The translations under genes and the position numbers were made by a program. A stretch of DNA of 64,000 nt from Corbicula japonica (taxonomy: Eukaryota > Mollusca > Bivalvia > Venerida > Cyrenidae), in the NCBI GenBank assembly GCA_038501625.1, contig JAZAYU010000182.1:992001-1056000 (forward strand), read 5' to 3'. The notes below the pieces were generated by a model. It worked only from the letters and a program-made list of their open reading frames with translations, was not told where the DNA came from and made no database searches. Below are positions 13,701 to 28,700 of the stretch, piece by piece (position 1 is the stretch's first letter; each line of letters opens with the position of its first letter).

Positions 13701-16700
13701 AGGTTTGTTTAAGTTTATTTACGCATCTTGCTAATTTTCTTGCTATTTAATAACAATGCGTTAGGGCCTACATGTTGAAACACGTCGGACACCCACGACC
13801 GATCCAATCCGTTACTCTCCATTCGATGAATGTAGCAAAACGGAATATAGTCGAGCGTGGGTATCCGACGCTGGAAACACTACGATACTAAGCAACAACT
13901 CTCTTCTACATTGTCGCGCTTGAAAAACTTTTAGTGACTATCTTTTACATTTGCTGCATTTAGCAACCACATGTTTAGTTTATCGTGTCCGTTTCTACGC
14001 ACAGGCAAGATTGGTACTTCGCAATTTATAGCAATTCGAGCATCAAAAACATAAAGCTAAGCTTATTATTGTACTAATTGGATGACGTCAAACCTTGTCA
14101 ATATTTTGACGTCGTTTTTCTACATGACGTCATTTTGACCAGAAGGTTGAAAATCTCACGACACGGCTCATATATGGATGCTCAGGCTGATGTCAATCAA
14201 CAATGTTCACCCATGGGTTAATATACAATTATTTACTTATTAGCTGGGAAATATGCTGTGATATTGACCTAAAAAATTGTTATTGACCGAGGCGATAGCC
14301 GAAGTCAATAACAATTTTTGCGGTCAATATCAACAGCATATTTCCCAGCTAATAAGTAAATAACTGTTTTATTACATGAACTATAAATAATATAAAAGAT
14401 GGAAACTTTCGGATTCTATTTATAGACAGGTCAATATCAGCGAAAGCGGGTCAATTTCTAGATTTATTGACTCGGTTATTTTGGGGGTGTGACCAATCGC
14501 GTTGCGTCTATTTATAGTTCATGTAATAATTAACCATATCCCATGGAGATAACATGATAAAATGTCACATAGAGCATTAATAACATTTCAAAATAATTAT
14601 CAAGACCGCATTTTTTTCAGTGTGAACTATCCTTCATTTACTTTGAAACTGTTTAACCTTTTCGAAATATTACAGTCCTTTAAAACATTTAAAAATTGAA
14701 TGTATGCAAAATTTTAATCAACAACATATTGCAAAATATTTTTGTGGCGTGTTCCATATGGTGAAAAGTTATAAAAATGTATTTAATTTTCATTCTGAAA
14801 TTCATCACTTTAAAAAAAGCTATATTTCTTTTTCTAATGTTAAACAACAACAAGAGCTGTTAACATCTAAGTAATATAGTTTAATCTGTTAACATTCAGA
14901 TGAATAAGATTTTTATTAGTAAACAAAACTTCCTTATCTTTAAAACCTCTTTTAAACTTAGGTAAGAATGTTCTTCTTTGAGTAAAACTATACTTTGTTA
15001 AGGCAACAAGTCTTTCCATGAAAACCAGGTTCCAAGTTTATAAAACTAAGAATGGGCACCGGTCTAAGATCCAAGCAATCTGAAAGTTTGAAATTGAACA
15101 CAGTCTCAGAAGACAGTGAGATCCAAGACAGGTTTCCATCCTCAGTTGTGTAACCTTTGGGTCAGCTCCCTTCCTTGGTTATGAATACCACTTGAGACCA
15201 GTCTCAAATCTCTGCAAGCTGAATGGTTGATACACACTACAACACAGTGACTTCCCTTTGACGCTACTCTAGACAAAATCACTGAACAAGTTCGAGCAAC
15301 AACATTTGTTCTTAGACCTAAGTTATTGATAAAATGCAAATTCATGTGTACAGCAAACACAAACATAACAATGATGTCACATAACAAGACATTTCAGTTC
15401 CGTGTCCAAAATGCATGACATGGTAAATGTAATTTGTTCAATAAATAAATTTTCTTTCCAACTGAATATTTAATATTAAATTTATTTTATAAATCACAGC
15501 AAACACATATTCAGTGTCAATCAACATGATCTTGGCAACATACTGAGAAGTATACAACTTCTATTGCTGGTAGATCAACCAATGGGCAATCTTGATTTGC
15601 CAAGATGGCTTACAAACCGGCGTTAACCGGTCACCGATCTGCTCGCACCATTGTGAAATATGAAGCAAGCATTCCGGCTAAACTTAAATGGCGTCAATAG
15701 CTAAGGTTGTGGTTGTTACACGCTCGCCGCTCAAACGTAACCGGTGTATTCGGCGTGCACTGGTAAGTGATCCCGGCTTAATAAAGTGACTTGCCGGTGC
15801 CCGTTTAGGAATCGGAGTACTTTGCGTAAGCCATCATGGCAAATCAAGTTGGCCCATTTTTTTCATCTGCCCTCCATGTTGGACAAGACCCTACCAAAAT
15901 CTCATCCTAGCAAAAAACAGTGGTTAAACATGAATCACCAACAACCATGTTTTTATACATTTAAAGACAATTGCAATAGTTTCTGATTTCATTTTACGAT
16001 TTTTATGTGTACCATATGCATGAAATGGTTGCAATTAGCAAACTTTGGACTGACAAAAGTTGATTCACAAGTAATATTTACCAAAGAAAGTCTTTCTTTG
16101 GCTAAATGATTACAAATTTTACATTTCCTTGAGACGTACATGTATGAACAACCCAAACATTTTCCATACCCTGATCAATGTAATATAATATTGTTTCAAT
16201 CCTAAAATGCAAACGCTGTAATCATAATGTTGTGAAATAGGGAATTTCCCAAATTTTCTTTCTATCCAAAATTTAATGCTTTATTCCATGGATAAACCAG
16301 TAATCACATGTGTGACCAGAATAGATCCAGATCAGCCTGCAAATCCATGACCTCTAGTCGGTATCTACACTGTTCACTTTAATATCTATTAGACATGCAG
16401 GCTGATTTATACAGTTTGCTCATGTAATAACAGCCATATCTCATGAAGTAAAGAGTTCATTTTTAAGGTGTTGTGACTCAAGAAATCTACTAATACGACC
16501 ATAACCATCTCAACAAAAAAAGGTCCTGTAACCAGTAAAAACCCTGATCCTTCCAAATGTTTTAAAAAATGTTTACAGACATGTAAATTCTGACACTAGC
16601 AAAACAAAAATGTGAATAAAAGAAGCAGATTTTATAAAGGTGACGAAACTTACGTGGGCTACCACGAATTATTTTTCCGCTATCTAATGGTCACAAAATA

Positions 16701-19700
16701 CAGAATTAAAATCAAAATTCAAACAAATAGTCAAAACTTTTCTTTTAGTAAATATTTTCAGGTCTAAATAAATTAAATGAAAAACACTTCATGGATATAT
16801 TACAATCATGGTGTTTGTTTAAATCAACTAATTTATTTTCAATACATTTCATAGCAATATATACAATTAACTTAATGTTAGCCTTACTTTTAGCAAAACC
16901 GAATCTAATCTTAATCAACACAAAACCCTACCGACAAAATAACACAGTGCTACATGGCTTACCTGGTCGTGACTTTCGTGGGCTGTCTATGAAGTAAAAA
17001 CAGCGAACATAAATAGGTGTTGCTGAATGTTAGGCCCGAACTGTGCAACTTGAGTTACAAACTGCATTTATGGATTTTCATCACTTATTTTTTGTGTGAT
17101 TTAGCCTGTTCAATTTATACTGAACAATCATACATGCTTTAAATGTGCAACTGAACTTATATCAGAACATCAAGCTATGTTACGCTACACAGGCATGTTT
17201 TTATGAGGCCCATTTGAACAGCATAGTTGTATAATCACATAAAAAATATATTTTCAAAATCACTGTTTCCAAATAATCAAGTAACCATAACGCTCATTTT
17301 CATTGCTGTTTAAATATGTTATATTGTTTCTTTTCTCACTTACTAGACAGAAAAATCTCTATTTTTAGCCGTGTGAGATTTCCTTATCTCGCATGGGCTT
17401 ATCTTACACTCCGCGTGCTCGCGTACTTTCGTATTTTTTCGCACCATATTAATTGAGCACTTTCATTATTGATTTAGACTAAGTCATGATGCTTATTTCT
17501 ACGTCATTTAAAAATGTAAAGTGACGTAATTAAACGAATGTTTACTTTTTCAAACAGAGCAATCTGTTGACTTTGTTTTATCAGGATTTTGTTCAAAAAT
17601 AATTTGGAAAAGATACACTCGGAGGTTGCTTAATTCTTAATGCTGGAACTTGGAAGTGTTTATCGTGGTATGATTCTGAAATTGCTACTTTTTAAAGTGT
17701 TTCATTCTTATACCGCTGTTGCGAGCTTCGTTAAACATCAGGATCTATGAAGAAAGTGAATGGAAAATAAAATAGGAAATATACTGCTGTTTAATCGGGA
17801 TATTTCAACTGGTATGTACAGTTCAATTTTTTTTAATTTTGAATTGTGACGAAATCACGGATAACCGTAAAAATCGCAGATTCGTTATCCGTTTTCAACT
17901 GATGAACCAGCTGTTTTCATGCCATGAAAAAAACGATTCTTTTCCTTTCTTTTATTTGTAACGATATTGTTGAAGGCCTACATGTTAGGGGTGTTAAACT
18001 TTGACAGGACTGTGTATTCGTGGCTGATTTACCGTTCCTATTGGAAGTTACACGAAAAAAAAAGTTCTCTAAAATTGTTGCGTTTTTTTAATTTTAAAGA
18101 ATTTTGTTTGAATCTTTAAGAAGTAAGTGAGAAAAATAATCAATCATTGGTATTTGGCGAAGATCGCAATTCCTAACCCTCGGGCAATGCTTTCCAGACG
18201 GAAACTTGGCACAGCCTCGTTTCCGTCTGGAAAGCATTACCCTCGGGTTGAGATACCTTGATCTTCGCCGAATACCAATGATAGATTCTCTTTGTCTATC
18301 ACAATTAAAAACTGTGTTAAGTTAACTGAAAACATAATTTAATAATTTTACCATATTTCATCTTCAAGATCTCAAATAATTTAAAATGTTTCACTTGAGA
18401 GAAATCAACAACAAACTTGCTGGGTTTTCTTACGAAGAAAACACTATTTTTAAAAATTTAAGTGTAAAAACCTTGTGTTGTAATAAATAAATCAACTGTC
18501 TAAAATTAGGTTCAGTGGTTCTATTACACAATCAATACACACACAAAACAATAATACAGCATACATATGTGTACAAGAAAATAATCTCTAGTTGTTTACA
18601 GAACTGGATGAATACAGTTTCTAACATGAATGATGAACAATGGTAGGAACATAGGCCATAGCCTCAAGTTTAGTTGTTTCAAACAAAATAGATATTTCCT
18701 AATACATGTATTTTTATTATTTCCTGACTTACTTATATTAAAAATAATAGCCGACAGAACATCTATACATCTCTTATATACATAATGAATCTTTAGCATC
18801 GTATAAGCCTGAAAAGGAGAAATTGTTTTCTTGAAATATGGGTTTTCCAAGTCTGGGATTCCTATCTTAGAAAAACATTTATTTTACTTTCTGGCTTATT
18901 ACAGGCTTAACTGTGGTATCATTTAATTTTATGTGGGTCAAATTTTGTGCCAAAGACAAACATGACAATTTTGCATAGGAATGACTTTGCACAGTATTTT
19001 CATACCTGTGAACCCTCCCGACTTAGGCGGGAGACTCCCGATTTTTAAGTCCAATCTCCTGCCTCCCGCATATTATGCTATTTCTCCCGACTTTTGACAT
19101 TTCCATGTAACATTTACGAAATCTCCCCATTAAAACACATTTACGATCATGCTTTCATCACGTGAGTACAAATTAGACTGGTTTACGATATTTTGGCGCC
19201 TTTTTGAATGACAGGAAGTCGTAAATGGATTACCAGTCAATGAAATGTCATGCATGGCCTTGAACTTCAGACAGGTTGATGTTTTGATAACAATTATTGA
19301 TTTTCTCACCTTACATGTGCACAAGTGAAATTACCGAGTTGGTCATTAGCATTAGAGTACTGGTGGACATCAAAGACACCACATGCACTTTAGTTTGATG
19401 CTCGTGATAAATTTCAAAGTGCTACTAAGAAAGCGTGTGTACTTTACAAATAAAGGCTATTGAAGATGTTTAACAGTAATGGTCACTAACGAATACATTG
19501 TTTGATATGACAAATAAAAGGGGTGGATCTAGGGGGTTCAGTGGGGTTGATTGACCCCCACTTCTTGGGCCAGAATGTATGAAATCATCATATGACTGAC
19601 ACAAACAACCCCTTTCCTGGAAATCTTCCGTCCAATCCTGAGTAAGATAGTGATTGTTTAACTTTTTGGCTGTTGATTCTTTATGACAAATAAATTATTT

Positions 19701-22700
19701 ATTTATTAAAAAAAATATTTTATCTATGTTTAGTAGTGTTTGTAAACTAGAGGTCTCAGAATAAAAGTATATCTGACAAGAAAAACAAGAGTAAATTTGA
19801 TAATATTCTCACTATCCAGAGCTAAAAATGTTCCACAGTTTACCATAAAACAACGCTTCGTAAAATCTCCCACTTTTTTACCCTGATCTCCCACTTTTTT
19901 GGAGTCTATCTCCCACCTGAGCACGAATAAAGGTTCACAGGTATGTATTTTTCTCAAATTCTCAACAAGAGTGTCAAAGTGCCACAAAATACGCCCATCA
20001 AAGAATTTTCCATCTTTGTACCAATAAAGAGCTATAACACCGAAGTGGCTGAAGCAATTTGGCTGGTTATTGAATCTGGCCAAGATATTATGCCCATAAA
20101 CATTTTCCCGAAGTTTTCATGAAAATCTGTCAACAACTGTTTGTGTTACTGAGTGGACATCACTGTGGATGCCACCCGCCCATCCAGACGACATGGGTGT
20201 TCCCAAAATACAACCTGTCTTCAACAGGCATATAAAAAATGAGATATTCAATGGTTTTATTTAACTGAGAGAGAGAGAGATGTTTGGAAATAATGGTAAA
20301 AATTGGTAAATACATATTTTGTTTGAATTGGTAAAGCCCGAGGATATGACGTCTGTTCCTACCAAAGGTGACAATGAGAGTCTGTTACTTCAAATGAAAA
20401 TCCTAGATGAAAACAACTGCAACTGAATGTTATTTTCTGTTTGTCAATAGCACAATGTAAGAAAATTCCAAATTCAAGCAGGCTTATCTTTTATTTCCTT
20501 AACCTATTGGTAGCTGTAAAAAGAAACATCCAATCAGCAAATTATTAAACCTCTGCAAATGAAATACTGTTGATTTCAAATTTATTTTAGTTCAGTACTA
20601 TATTTTATGGATTTTACTGTTCTATTGATCAAGAAATTGATCTATTGTTAGTACAAATCCTTTAAATTCTATCAGTTTCAATGTCAGTTTTTTTTCACGA
20701 GATTTTTTCAATGTTTTATGTGAAATTTACCATCAGTACAAACTGTTCTATTTCTTATTTGTAAATGTTGAATCACTTAAAAACAAACTTTATGATCAAC
20801 AGGTGCTAAATTCAAAACTAATACTTTCGAATTTGTGTGTATCAAAATGTGCAGAGAAATTACTGAAATATTTTAAAGAAATCGAGGTGTTTAATAAAAC
20901 AAATGTTTGACCCCGATACATTTCACTGTTCAAGTGCATAATTGATGAGTTATGTACAGCTCACTCCAAAAGTTCTTGGACCAGGTATGTCTTGGCTGAA
21001 AGATTGCCAGTTCTTGTATTTTTTATAATATACAAGCATAAAATAGTACAATACAAGTGGTTAAAATTTCATTTTTGAAACTGTGTTGTATTTTCTTCAT
21101 TTTTAGAGCATTTTGTTATCAAAATTGGTTAAATGTGTTTATGTTATGTAGATGGTTGTTCAACGAACTTTTGGATGAAACTGTATATGTGTAAAGTGCT
21201 AGGAAAGAAGCACTGAAAAGTTTTGATGTTAAAAAGATTTTTGGAGGGAACAGTATATATGGAAAGTAAAGCTCAACCTTGGGATTGACAGTGTATAGGG
21301 AGAAGCTGCCATTAATTGAACAGTTTGCCCTATCCCCAATAAATCTGAGAAAATTTATATCTACAATTTTATAGTTCCAAATGAAACTTTTCTTTTAATA
21401 TGAATCCCCAAATTAGTTTATTTCAATTAATATAATAATGTCAGAAATTTATAATTTTAAAATTTCCTATTATTTTTTTCAAACAAAAGTCATACTGTTT
21501 AAAAATATGGAATAATGATGCAAAATAAACAACGAAAACATCATAACTGTATCGTTCAAAAATTTAAAACTAGGGCAAACTTTTGTAAAATCTATACTAA
21601 ACACAAAAAGTACTTTGAAAATTACTGAGTAAACATTATAATTGTCAATGGTCAAACTTTTGAAATATGGCTTTAAGTCCACTGTTTTGTTTTGTTAAAT
21701 GCTAATGTCAGGATAAATAAATGTTTTGAAAAAATATATTTTTTTATAAATATATCAATTCATATCATAACCAAGGCAATATTTGTTCTGTCAAGTAAAC
21801 CTTTTGTGTTCAGTATATTATATGAAATCTATAAAATGGAATATATGGATAATTACCATGTTCCATAAAATGCCTCGGACTTTTAACTTTGCGAGCGTGG
21901 TGCTCCAGTTCTGAACTGTACTGCTGACCCTGACGGGGAGATGGCGCACTGTGCATATGATGGGTGCTTGGAATGGAAGGTGGCGTCCGCACTAGCGGAC
22001 TCTTCTTAAAATGTTCATTCTGTCGACGTGACATGCGCAAGACCTGACCAGCAGGACTCTGGATCCCGCCAGGCATTCGGCCCGCAGAACGACCCACTTT
22101 GGTACTCATATTTTCTGGTATGCCCTGAAAACAGTAGTTCTCTGGTTTCACAATAGATTTAGCCCAGTTACCTTGACGACTTTCTATGTCTAGTCTGTGA
22201 TGAGCATAATGATGCTGATGTCGTAAATGCTTTTCATCTTGTTCTAAATCTTTCACTTCAAACCTAGCATTTTCATTCAAACTTTCCTGAATGTTCTGAG
22301 GTTCCTCACACGGCTGGAAATGCCAAGTTTCCGATTCTGAGAGAACTTTAAGGGTTGATTCAGTTGGTGCAGTAACTGGGCGACCTATTGCTGGAACTGC
22401 TGTGACCTCAATACGGGTACCATCTTCACGATGTTCACTTTCAACATGTACTATATCTCTAGTGATCTCATCTGGTGGCGTTGGTACTGCAGTGACCTTC
22501 ACCTCAGTGACGTGTGTTTCTGGCTCATCCCCTACAGTGACCTTGACCTCTGACCTTTCTTCACTCACTGACCCCTGTGTTGGATGTTCCTGTACGGGCT
22601 GTGAACTATCTACAGTTGATCCTATGACTGGTGCTTGAACTTCAAGGTCTGCCTGATTTTCTTGGTCCTGCAAAACAAATATACAAAACGTATAATGCAG

Positions 22701-25700
22701 CATCGCCAATTCCTCATGATAACATTACCAAATGAAGTGCTGCCTATACACAAACTATTATTTTTGTATTTATTTGATAAATCCTTATACCAGTTAGGTC
22801 CTTGATTTTTATAATATGTTAAACACTGCATAAATAAAGCAGAAAAGCAAATTTAACCTTTTCTCCATATCTACCCATTTTAAAGCATGTGCAGCTAGTG
22901 CTGATCAAGATCAGCCAGCACATCCATGCTGTCTGACCTGGATCTGCACTGGCTGATTCTCGATCAGAAATAACCAAATACATCTATAAGCAAACAGTGT
23001 ACAACCAGACCAGACAGTTTGATGTGCCAGCTGATCTGGATCTACACTGTTCTCCCATCAATATAGGTGTATCTATTGATTAATGGGTCACCATTTCAGC
23101 CAATCAGACGCTTGAATTTGAGACAGGTCTCCAAACTCAGGTTTTGATCTTGGGCCAGGTTCTTGTAGATATGTGCCCAAGGTTATAAAACTGAGCATGG
23201 AAACCAGTCTCAAATCTCAAGCATCTGATTGGCTGAATGGCTACCAGTCGCCATTTCAGCCAATCAGATGCTTGAGATTTGAGACTGGTTTTCAATCTCA
23301 GCTTATAACCTTCAGCCCTGGTTTACTTACTAGAAGTTGATCGAGTTGCAGCGGTGGTACCAATGAGCTGTCCTCCACTGGTGCAAGTTCTTCCTCCCTC
23401 TCAGTCAGCACATCTTGTATCCTGTAAGTAGATCACATTACTGCCCTGTCTCATACAAATGGAATATTATAACTGTATTAAGTCTAGGTTAATATTTTTT
23501 GAGTTGCATGTATAAACAGTAAAACGTGAGACCAAAGGTCCAGTGTGATGTGGTTTACATACACATGGAGAAATAATTTGAACCTACAGACTTCACAGTG
23601 TCATTATGTTCCTTTTGTTATATACCCTTCGCACTCAAAACATAATTATATAAATACACTAAACAACAAAATTTCAGTAAACAATATGGTTTTCATAATA
23701 GCAGTGATCAAAATAGTAATGCTAAAGTAAATTTACGAATGGCATAAATATATCATAATGATTGTAAAACAGTTACAGAACACAGACAACTGTAGAAATG
23801 GAGAGTCAGGAAACCACACTTTATTGTATGCTTTTCAGTGAATTATAGAATTTTCCCAGTGAAATAAAAGTGGTATTTCACTATTTTCAAACAGTGGAAT
23901 ATCATTTATATTTTCACTATTTTTTCACGTTTGTACCCAAACGTTTAGAAAACTTGCTCAAGTTTGGGTATATGATGTCATTTTGTAACTAAACAAACAT
24001 TTTTGGCACCATTTCAGGAAATTTTTTGTCAGATTCACTCGAATTGTGCACTAAAAGCATAAAATAAAAAGAAAATTTATTTTTACCAGTGAAAGATAGA
24101 AATATATTTGACTTGTGAACTCTGGAATTCGCCACTCGTGAAAATACAAATTGAATTTGAATATAAATTATTACACTGATAATAGTTAAGTTAAGACGAT
24201 GATTGGGGGTCCTTACAAAGTAAGTAACTTACTCAGTGACATCTGGTTTTCTTCCACCTTGTCTACTTGTTGATCGACCATCTGAAAGAGAAATACAATT
24301 TTGTATAACTCACTGTGGATAAGTAGATAGTCCATATATAACCAAGAATTATGTTATGTACCAGCTGATCTAGATCTACATTGGATGCACACGCATAAAT
24401 GGAGGAAAGTGTTATTCAATAATGATGAACATGTGCCTTTATTTTGTTCACTGATACTATGTACAGAAACCTACTTTTAATGTTTACATGGTTTTCTTTG
24501 GAGAATCCTGGCTATTAGATTGGGATATGTTGTTCAGCAGGCATATGTCAAGATAATTTGCTTGTTTGTTTGTTTGGGGTTTAACGCCTGGTTTCAACAC
24601 CTTTCTGGTTATATCCCGGCGGTCAGTCCACCTAACCGGTGTTCCTGGGTCTCTAACCAGTACTAACCAATTTCTCTGCAAGCGACTGACTGCTTCCTCA
24701 CTTGAATCAGAGGTGAGGGACAAATGACTCTCAGACGCAATGTCCGAGTTCAATTGTCACGGAGAAATTTTTCCCGCCTCGGCTGGGGATCGAACTCACG
24801 ACCCCTGGATTGACAGTCCGATGCTCTATCCACTGAGCTAGCCGGGCGGATATATGTCAAGATAACATTAAGTCTTTTTGTTAAAGTTCACTTTTTTTTT
24901 TTTCTCAAAAACCATGTGCCGACTGATCTGGATCTGAACTGGTCGCATCTTGTTCCCAAATAACTAAATTAATCAAAAAGCAAACAGTGCTGATCTTGAT
25001 CAGATGGCACAGATAAGCCGGCTGATCTGGATCTACACTGTTCACCCACGCCATAAAAAGCATATGTTTTGAGTAAAGGGACAACTAGTACATAGCACAA
25101 GTGATTTATTTTAAGTCACATCCAAACAAATGAATGTATTTTATTTACTGACAAAGTACAGAAACTAATTTATTATACCGATTCTAACCATGTAAGTATT
25201 TCCCACTTCAAAGTATTGCAGTTGTAAATATGCTTGACTTGTTTTATTTGTAGAGTACATAAAAATGATGTCACCATAAGAGTATTAGCATTTAGACATG
25301 TTCAATCTGATTAAAATCATCTCCTGAAAACCGCTACGCTATCAGGATCTGAAGACGAGTAACTAAATCATGCTTTTATCACTAACCCTTCGAACCAATC
25401 AGATTGTCGCCTACAAAATCGCAAAAGTGAAAGTAAAATTAGTGTTTCAAACCATGGAAAGTGTTGACAGCCTGCTTAAGACATATTTTACTGCAAATGA
25501 TTGTGTTTATGTAGTATTGCATTCATTTCTATCTCATGACATCTTCAGATCATTTTGCGAATTATATAAATCATGCTTCCTATGTCGACAATTTCTACAA
25601 GTAGTAATCGGGGAAAACCGCTATTACTTATGTATGTTGTCTGCGGGTCATCATCAGATCTAACATTTTGTTAGATACGACTTTAGTGAGATTGAGACAT

Positions 25701-28700
25701 GTTTTACTGGGTATTAAAATCACAGCTGATTCATGATATGGCTTTCACCTTTAACTTTTTAAAACCATAGATAAACTTTAATCACATGGTCATTGTATAT
25801 CAGCCACAATGTATGTGCTATCAGATCTAAACTGTTTACTTCTTGACCACAAATAACCCTATGAATCTAAAAGCACACTCTAGTTTAGAGTTAAAATTAC
25901 ATATTTTACATCGATTGTGAAACAAGTTATTCCAACTTATATTAATCACACTGGATGACTGCTTTCTGGGTGTCTAACCAGAACTCGCGCCAAATGAAGT
26001 TTGGGAAAACTGCAGACGAATCTCATCCATGGTGGAATTCGAACTCTCCGGATCTGGAGTCCGACGCACTTCCCCTAGACCACTGTTACTCCAAGCACAC
26101 TGTAGATCTTGATCAGCTGGCAGATATGAATCTGCAGTGGTTGCCCGTGGGATAAAAACCATATTCCATGAAGTAAAAGGTTAAATGTTTGTCTTCACCA
26201 ATAACAGTTTGCTTTTCTTTTATTACCATGATAATAAAAGACGTTCTGTTTTCTGATGGTAACACTGAAGTTGTAGCATGTTCGCAATACAGAGTATGGT
26301 ACGGAGCCCCTAAATTGACTTTTTCAGAACTTTGTGATATTTTTTCATTTAAACCAAATAATATTTGTTATAATACCCCTAAAAAGTATGAAAAATGTAT
26401 AATAATATTTTGTTTGAACAAAATTGTAGTTAATTAAACTGAAATATTGTTTTATTAAAACGAAACAATACCCCTAAAAAGTATGGAAAATGTCACTTTA
26501 GGGGCAAAGTAGTATGGAAAGTCAATTGCTATCTTTCTTCATAAGAATTCATAGATCTAAGGGTCATTCTGACATCAACAACTTAAATACTCTTGCCAAC
26601 TAAATTGTCTATTCATCCTTAAACTGTACCTGAACTGAAATCTGAACATTGCACTTTTAAGAAGCAATACTTGAGACATAATATTTAAGCAACATAATAC
26701 CAATAATTAGGGTTAACCATCAGTGGTGAGTGCTCCGCAAATAATACCTGCCTGCTCTATTTGTTTTGTATTAGCTTTAAGCTACGATAGTCATCATTTT
26801 CCAAAAAAGGAACAAGTTCAGTAAGTTAATACTGAAAGCTGCCATGTTTTCTTAAAAGCTACACTTGTTCATTGTTAATGAATAGTAGAATTCCTATCCC
26901 AAACTGTCCCTGTAAAATATACTTAAAGAAAATATAAAACGCCACTTGTTTTATCACGAAATATATTTCGTGATTAAAGAAGTTGCATTTCTAATTTCTT
27001 TAAGAACATGTATACATATACAGCAGAAGCATAACCCTACAGTGTATTTCATTTTGATAATAAAAGTTAAAAATAAATTAATTTAAGACAATTGTTGATG
27101 GATAATGCAAAAACTTATAATTGTTAAAGAATTTTAATTAGATAAAAAAGTGAATTTTTCAAACAAAACTTCAAAAATATTTATTTGGAGTATTAGTTTT
27201 AAGATTAATAATAACAATAATAAAAATACAAATTATAGTTAAAATGTAATGAAACCATAACTATGTTTCTTGATGAAATATTATAAACATTATAAATAAT
27301 TATTAAAATGTTTGTCACATCTTTAGCTGTTATTAAATTTTAAATAATTAAATATTACATTATTTTAAACCGCATGAATTAAATGTAAAAAGGTTACCTA
27401 CCAGCAGAATTTCAGATATTCCAATGCTTTTTCAAAATTTGTTTCGCAATAAATTTAACAATTTACTGAATTTAGAATTCCATTATAATTATATCAATAA
27501 AATATCCATTTGTCCTTTAAACAACTTGGTCTGAAGTTTTTAAAAACTGAGCACATTAAAAATGCACCTTCAAATTCTCATACCGGTTATTTTACTGTGC
27601 ATGCAGCTTTTTTAAACAATAATTTACTTATATCTTTCCCACTCTCTAAGAAGAAGCAGAAAAAGTGATTAATCATAAATGTATATTTGAACCAACATAG
27701 ATATTCCACTTTAAAGATTTCAGGGCACTTAAAGATAAAACAAGTATGACCAAACCCTTGAAATCACTGTAAATTCCAAAAATTGAAACCAAATTGGGGT
27801 TAATATTGTTTGCCTCTTAAACTATCTCTGTTTATGTCATAAATATGAATGCTACTTGAAAAAGTAATGTTTGTAACATACGGCCATTGAATAGTTTCAT
27901 ATTTGTTGATAACATTTTTGAAACTTGTTGCAAGATTTTATCCACCTAAAGCTTCTTTGTAACGAGTACCACTATTCCTGATATAAATATTTGATTTCAA
28001 ACAGTGGTGTCTGTATATGTTACAAAAAAACAGCCTTATTGCAAAAGGCCAAAATGCTCCTTTGCAATTATTTTGGACATTGAACTGAAACATAAATGCA
28101 AAATTTTTAATCAAATTTGGTCATAATCATATTATATTGACCAGACTGATGGTTGTTCAGTTAAACACGTGGGTCACCCTCAGATAATTTTCCAGAAAAC
28201 AACAACAATTGAAATATGTTTAATTTAAAACCCACAACAAATTAAAGTATTACAACTGTAATATGGAAATATTACAGCTGTCTCGTTTAGCAGAAATCTT
28301 TCCTTTGCACAAAATGTAATTTTCCCACTACAACATTTTTTTTTACTTGTTGTTTAACGTCTGAAACTTTAATACCAATAAGTTAAATCCAACTTTAACT
28401 GGCTGGGATAAACGATCTGATTATAAAGTATTTGTTGGAATAAAATCCAATTAGTTACCACAAAAACAGTTCCAAGTAAAACAAATATAATTCCACTTCT
28501 ATCAATATACCAGAGCGATTTGACCTGCTTAAAAACTAAGCTTGACAAAATATTCTGTAATAAAAACCTTTAATCCTTTTCCCCCCGACCTTTATCGGCC
28601 CTCTTATCCAATATATATGCAAATTACTCAGGGTTGCAAAGATTTCACATGCTACTTAAATCTTTAATTCCAAATAAGCCATAAACGAGAATCCAGTGTT

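Noticed and set aside
22402..22638. 78-codon plus-strand frame rich in Thr, Ser and Cys
   Set aside because: It is the antisense shadow of exon 16.
24780..24851. Functional tRNA gene
   Set aside because: The tRNA-like head continues into a long non-tRNA body with a CAAACAAA tail and target duplications, so it is a SINE.
25370..25663. 97-codon plus-strand frame starting with ATG
   Set aside because: No domain, no splice context and no codon pattern is distinguishable from AT-rich intron.
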